Origin: Eudorina sp. 2006-703-Eu-15
Lineage: Eukaryota > Chlorophyta > Chlorophyceae > Chlamydomonadales > Volvocaceae
Length of the DNA stretch: 64,000 nucleotides
Assembly: GCA_003117195.1 (NCBI GenBank)
Contig: BDSI01000004.1
Location: forward strand, 124,001 to 188,000
Direction of reading: 5' to 3'
Below are positions 61,645 through 64,000 of this stretch, piece by piece; positions within the stretch are counted from its first letter, which is position 1; every line of letters starts with the position of its first letter. The notes beneath the pieces were generated by a model. That model made no database searches. It was not told where the DNA came from and saw only the letters and a list, made by a program, of their open reading frames with translations. The translations under genes and the position numbers were made by a program.

Positions 61645-63795
61645 CCCCCTGTTGGCACGGCGACCACCACCGATCGACCGTCCGTCGGGTGTCACGTCCT
61701 TCCGCGCAGACCATCGCCAGCGGCTTCAACCACCGCAAGCTGCTGGTGTGGTCGGCCGCCGGGTCCAACGCGCCCGACAAGTTCCACACCACCCACGACG
61801 CCATCACCTCGACCCACTTTTCCAACGACGACCGCCTGGTGGTGATGGGCACCCAGGTACGGGCGCGCGTGTGTATGCGTGTGTGTGGGGGGGGGGCCGG
61901 GGAGAGAGAAGAGAGGGCGGCGCCGCATATCCTGCCTCGAGCTGTACCCCTTTGAAACCCTTAGATCACCTGATGCCTGCCTCACTCCCACACATATTGG
62001 CGGGTGTCCTGGATAAGATAAAAAGATATCGCGTCCTCTTCCCCCGGAACCCATGACGATCCTCCTCCTCCTCCTGTTTTTGCTCCTCCTGCTCCTGCCC
62101 TCCCCTCCTGCCCCTGCTCCTCGTCCGCCTCCTCCCGCTCCTCGTCAGGACGGCAACGTGGTGGTCTACGACGTGGTCCACGGCGAGACGGTGGAGATCA
62201 TCGTGGGCCACCAGAACGGCCCCTGCCGCTGCGTCAAGCTGTCCGCGGACAACCGGGAGGTGCTGTCGTGCGGCGCGGACAGCAAGGTGGTGCTGTGGGA
62301 CTGGCGCAAGCGCAGCCCCATGAGGATCTACTCGGGCCACTTCATCTCCATCGGCTGCTGCGACATGTCCACCCAGGTGGGCGGTTGGGCGGTTGGGTGG
62401 TTGGGTGGTTGGGGCTTTCCAAATTCCAAGCAAAACACACATTTGGACCGTTGGAGCGCGCGGGTGGGACTAAAGAGTCCACCTTGTAACGGTTACATAC
62501 ACGCACGACGCACTCCCACGCGTACACGTACCTGTTTTGGCCCCTTTCGCGGACCTCGCGCATGTTGCCGTGCGCCCCGTCCCACCCTCCCATCTTTCCC
62601 TTTGTTTGTCTCATCTTCGTTCTGGACTCGGTCTTGGTCCTCACCCGCATCCCCGCCTTCTGTTCTGTGGTCTCTGGCAGTTCGCGCAGCGAACTGAGTC
62701 ATCCACCAAACCGCGGCCATCCCCCTCCCCGCAACGTCCTAGTCGCCCCGCCCTCACACCCCCCCCCACCCACACACCTCAAACCCCACACACCTCAAAC
62801 GCCAACCCCACCGCCCAACCCCCCACCCCACCCTTCTCCGCCAGGGCAACCGGGTCGTGTCGGGCGACAACCACGGCATGATCTGCGTGTGGGAGAAGGA
62901 CAGCGGCAACCCCGTGCAGACGCTGCCGCTGGCGCACTCCAAGGCGGTGCTGTCCGTCACCATCTCGGCGGACGGCTCCACCATCGCCTCCGTGGGCGCC
63001 GACGACAAGGTGTCCATCTGGAACGTGGACATCGGCATCGAGCTGGTGTCGCTGACGGCCGCCATGGAGTCGCACCCGCTGTACTGCGCCTTCTCGCCCG
63101 ACGGCAACAAGCTGGCGGTCACCGAGTCCAACGGCAACGTGATGGTGTGGAACGTGGCGGCGGGGTGCCAGTGGTACATGATCTACCAGGTGCGGCGGCA
63201 TGTGTGTGCGTGTGCGTGTGTGTCTGTGTTGGTGTGTGCTTGTAAGCAGGCAGCGCAGGAGTGTGTGCGTGTGCGTGTGCGTGTGCGTGTTATTTACCGG
63301 GCAAGGTAGGAGGCGGTGCGGTTATGTGTGTTGATCGGCGGGCAGGGCAGGAGTGTGCAGGTGCGGTTGTGTGTATGTGTTGTTGAGTGTCTTTGTGGGG
63401 GCCAGGGGTGTGGTGTGTTGGGTTGGGGTGGGGCTTGGTTGAGGGTTTCATCTAGGTGTCAGGGCTTGTGGTTTGTTTTTTTTACCCCACCCACACGCTC
63501 ACAGACCCACATTCCCATACACCCCCCTTCCGCCCCACGCCTTCAACCACCCACACCTCCCCACCTCCCACAACCCCTCACCTTCCCCCTCCACAGGCGC
63601 ACAAGGGCAAGGTGACGGGGTGCTCCTGGTCCGCCGACTGCCGCAAGTTCACCACCTGCGGCACGGACTCGGTGACGGCCATCTGGGACGCGGAGAGCGG
63701 CGCCCCGCTGTTCAAGTTCAACCTCAAGGCGGGGCCGCTCACCTCGTGCTCCGTGTCGCCCTCGGGACTGTACGTGGCGGCGGGGTCCACCACAG
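54429..63795 (+). CDS. WD40-repeat protein, 3' end outside window
   Basis: Fifteen exons in phase give 986 residues, and the gene continues: 54429-54704, 56009-56128, 56672-56821, 57178-57390, 57737-57796, 58008-58175, 58828-59190, 59619-59849, 60149-60263, 60644-60804, 61070-61252, 61710-61856, 62149-62376, 62845-63189 and 63597-63795 (donor GTGGGG, phase 1). Most of the protein is WD40 repeats, with blades ending VLMWD, YSWD, VVWDL, VWDTF, RLWSL, YVWSM, MLWDV, VWNAS, CLWDV, VLWDW, CVWEK, SIWNV, MVWNV and AIWDA. This is enough for two beta-propellers. No other domain is visible. The start is the first ATG after an in-frame stop (54396). The frame is open back to an acceptor at 54405, so an upstream exon adding DFFGRPD is possible. 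I cannot name the family member. A ciliary or ribosome-biogenesis scaffold role would be a guess. Confidence 0.9.
56399..56423. repeat. (CTG)8 microsatellite
   Basis: CTG/GCT run in the second intron of the WD40 gene. Confidence 0.9.
56452..56490 (+). repeat. dispersed repeat, short copy C
   Basis: GGGGGGTTAAAAAGAAAC... CCCAGACACACCCAG resembles the first part of copies A and B with a gap. It lies in the second intron of the WD40 gene. Confidence 0.45.
58187..58332 (+). repeat. dispersed repeat, copy B (WD40-gene intron)
   Basis: Same element as 42655-42812. It starts about 12 bases after the exon 6 donor (58175). Both copies share GGTTAAATTGAAAAAAGAAA, CATACTTACGTGGCGC-like middle pieces and the GC-rich NotI-like end. 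Confidence 0.85.
59911..60042. repeat. tandem duplication in a WD40-gene intron
   Basis: A GC-rich unit containing GTCGCACACCCACAT and GGGGTCTGTCAGC occurs at 59911-59971 and again at 59972-60042. The second copy has about 10 extra bases. It lies in the intron before exon 9. Confidence 0.85.
61540..61641. repeat. (GT)n microsatellite, about 100 bp
   Basis: Nearly uninterrupted GT/TG with one TATG interruption at about 61554. It ends 68 bases before the acceptor of WD40 exon 12 (61710). Confidence 0.97.
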
Positions 63796-64000
63796 GTGGG
63801 GCTGCGCTGGTCATTCGCGCTTATATCTTTCCTGCGGATCACCACAAGTGGGAGGGGTTGCGTGAGTGGGTGGGTGCGTGGCGGGAGGAGCGCGGACGTC
63901 GCGGCTGCTCCAACCCCCAAGTTCATCCCTTCCCGCCCTCCCGCCCGCCCTCCCAAGGCCGTACCGTATCCGCGTGTGCCCATCTCCATCTCTCGGCACA
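63796..64000 (+). other. intron of the WD40 gene at the window edge
   Basis: Follows the exon 15 donor. I see no convincing next exon before the window ends. Confidence 0.6.

Noticed and set aside
61416..62056. Open frames full of CVCVCV or THTHTH
   Set aside because: They are translations of the (GT)n microsatellite.

Overview
The window looks like nuclear DNA of a volvocine green alga, Chlamydomonas or a close relative. It is GC-rich, its genes are broken by many short GT-AG introns, its proteins carry long Ala/Pro/Gly tracts, and the mRNA-end signal is TGTAA. The gene set also fits: a Cys-Met copper-transporter-like protein, the central-pair protein PF6/SPAG17 and the complex I subunit NDUFA9 lie in a row. 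From memory, C. reinhardtii chromosome 10 has CTR2, PF6 and NUOA9 as neighbours in this order. I could not look this up.

Layout from left to right. (1) 176-3872, minus: a secreted Cys/Met-rich, Pro-rich CTR-like gene. Its 3' end lies off the window and an exon pair is duplicated inside it. (2) 5257-6627, plus: a 5'-truncated LINE ending in TGTAA and a (CAA)n tail. (3) 7905-19948, minus: PF6/SPAG17, modelled as 15 phase-consistent exons and 2385 residues. (4) 19949-20294: a short spacer, probably a divergent promoter. (5) 20295-25323, plus: NUOA9/NDUFA9, 9 exons and 395 residues. (6) 26650-35779: a tandem satellite of about 50 units of 188 or 171 bp. (7) 36900-38365: two converging LINE-like 3' ends and a broken coding stretch. 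(8) 40699-49277, plus: a protein-kinase-fold gene, 6 exons and about 1534 residues. It has lost the catalytic residues and carries about 770 low-complexity residues between the APE motif and helix F. (9) 54429-63795 and beyond, plus: a WD40-repeat protein of at least 986 residues that runs off the window.

Exon models were built by hand from GT/AG sites, reading-frame phase and protein continuity. PF6 serves the ciliary central apparatus and NUOA9 the mitochondrial respiratory chain. The divergent arrangement brings a motility gene and an energy gene close together, but co-regulation is only a possibility. The regions at 3873-5256, 25324-26513, 38366-40698 and 49492-54428 hold nothing I can support as a gene. 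The most unusual items are the pseudokinase with its split catalytic domain, the mixed 188/171-bp satellite, and the recently duplicated sequences inside the CTR-like and PF6 genes.
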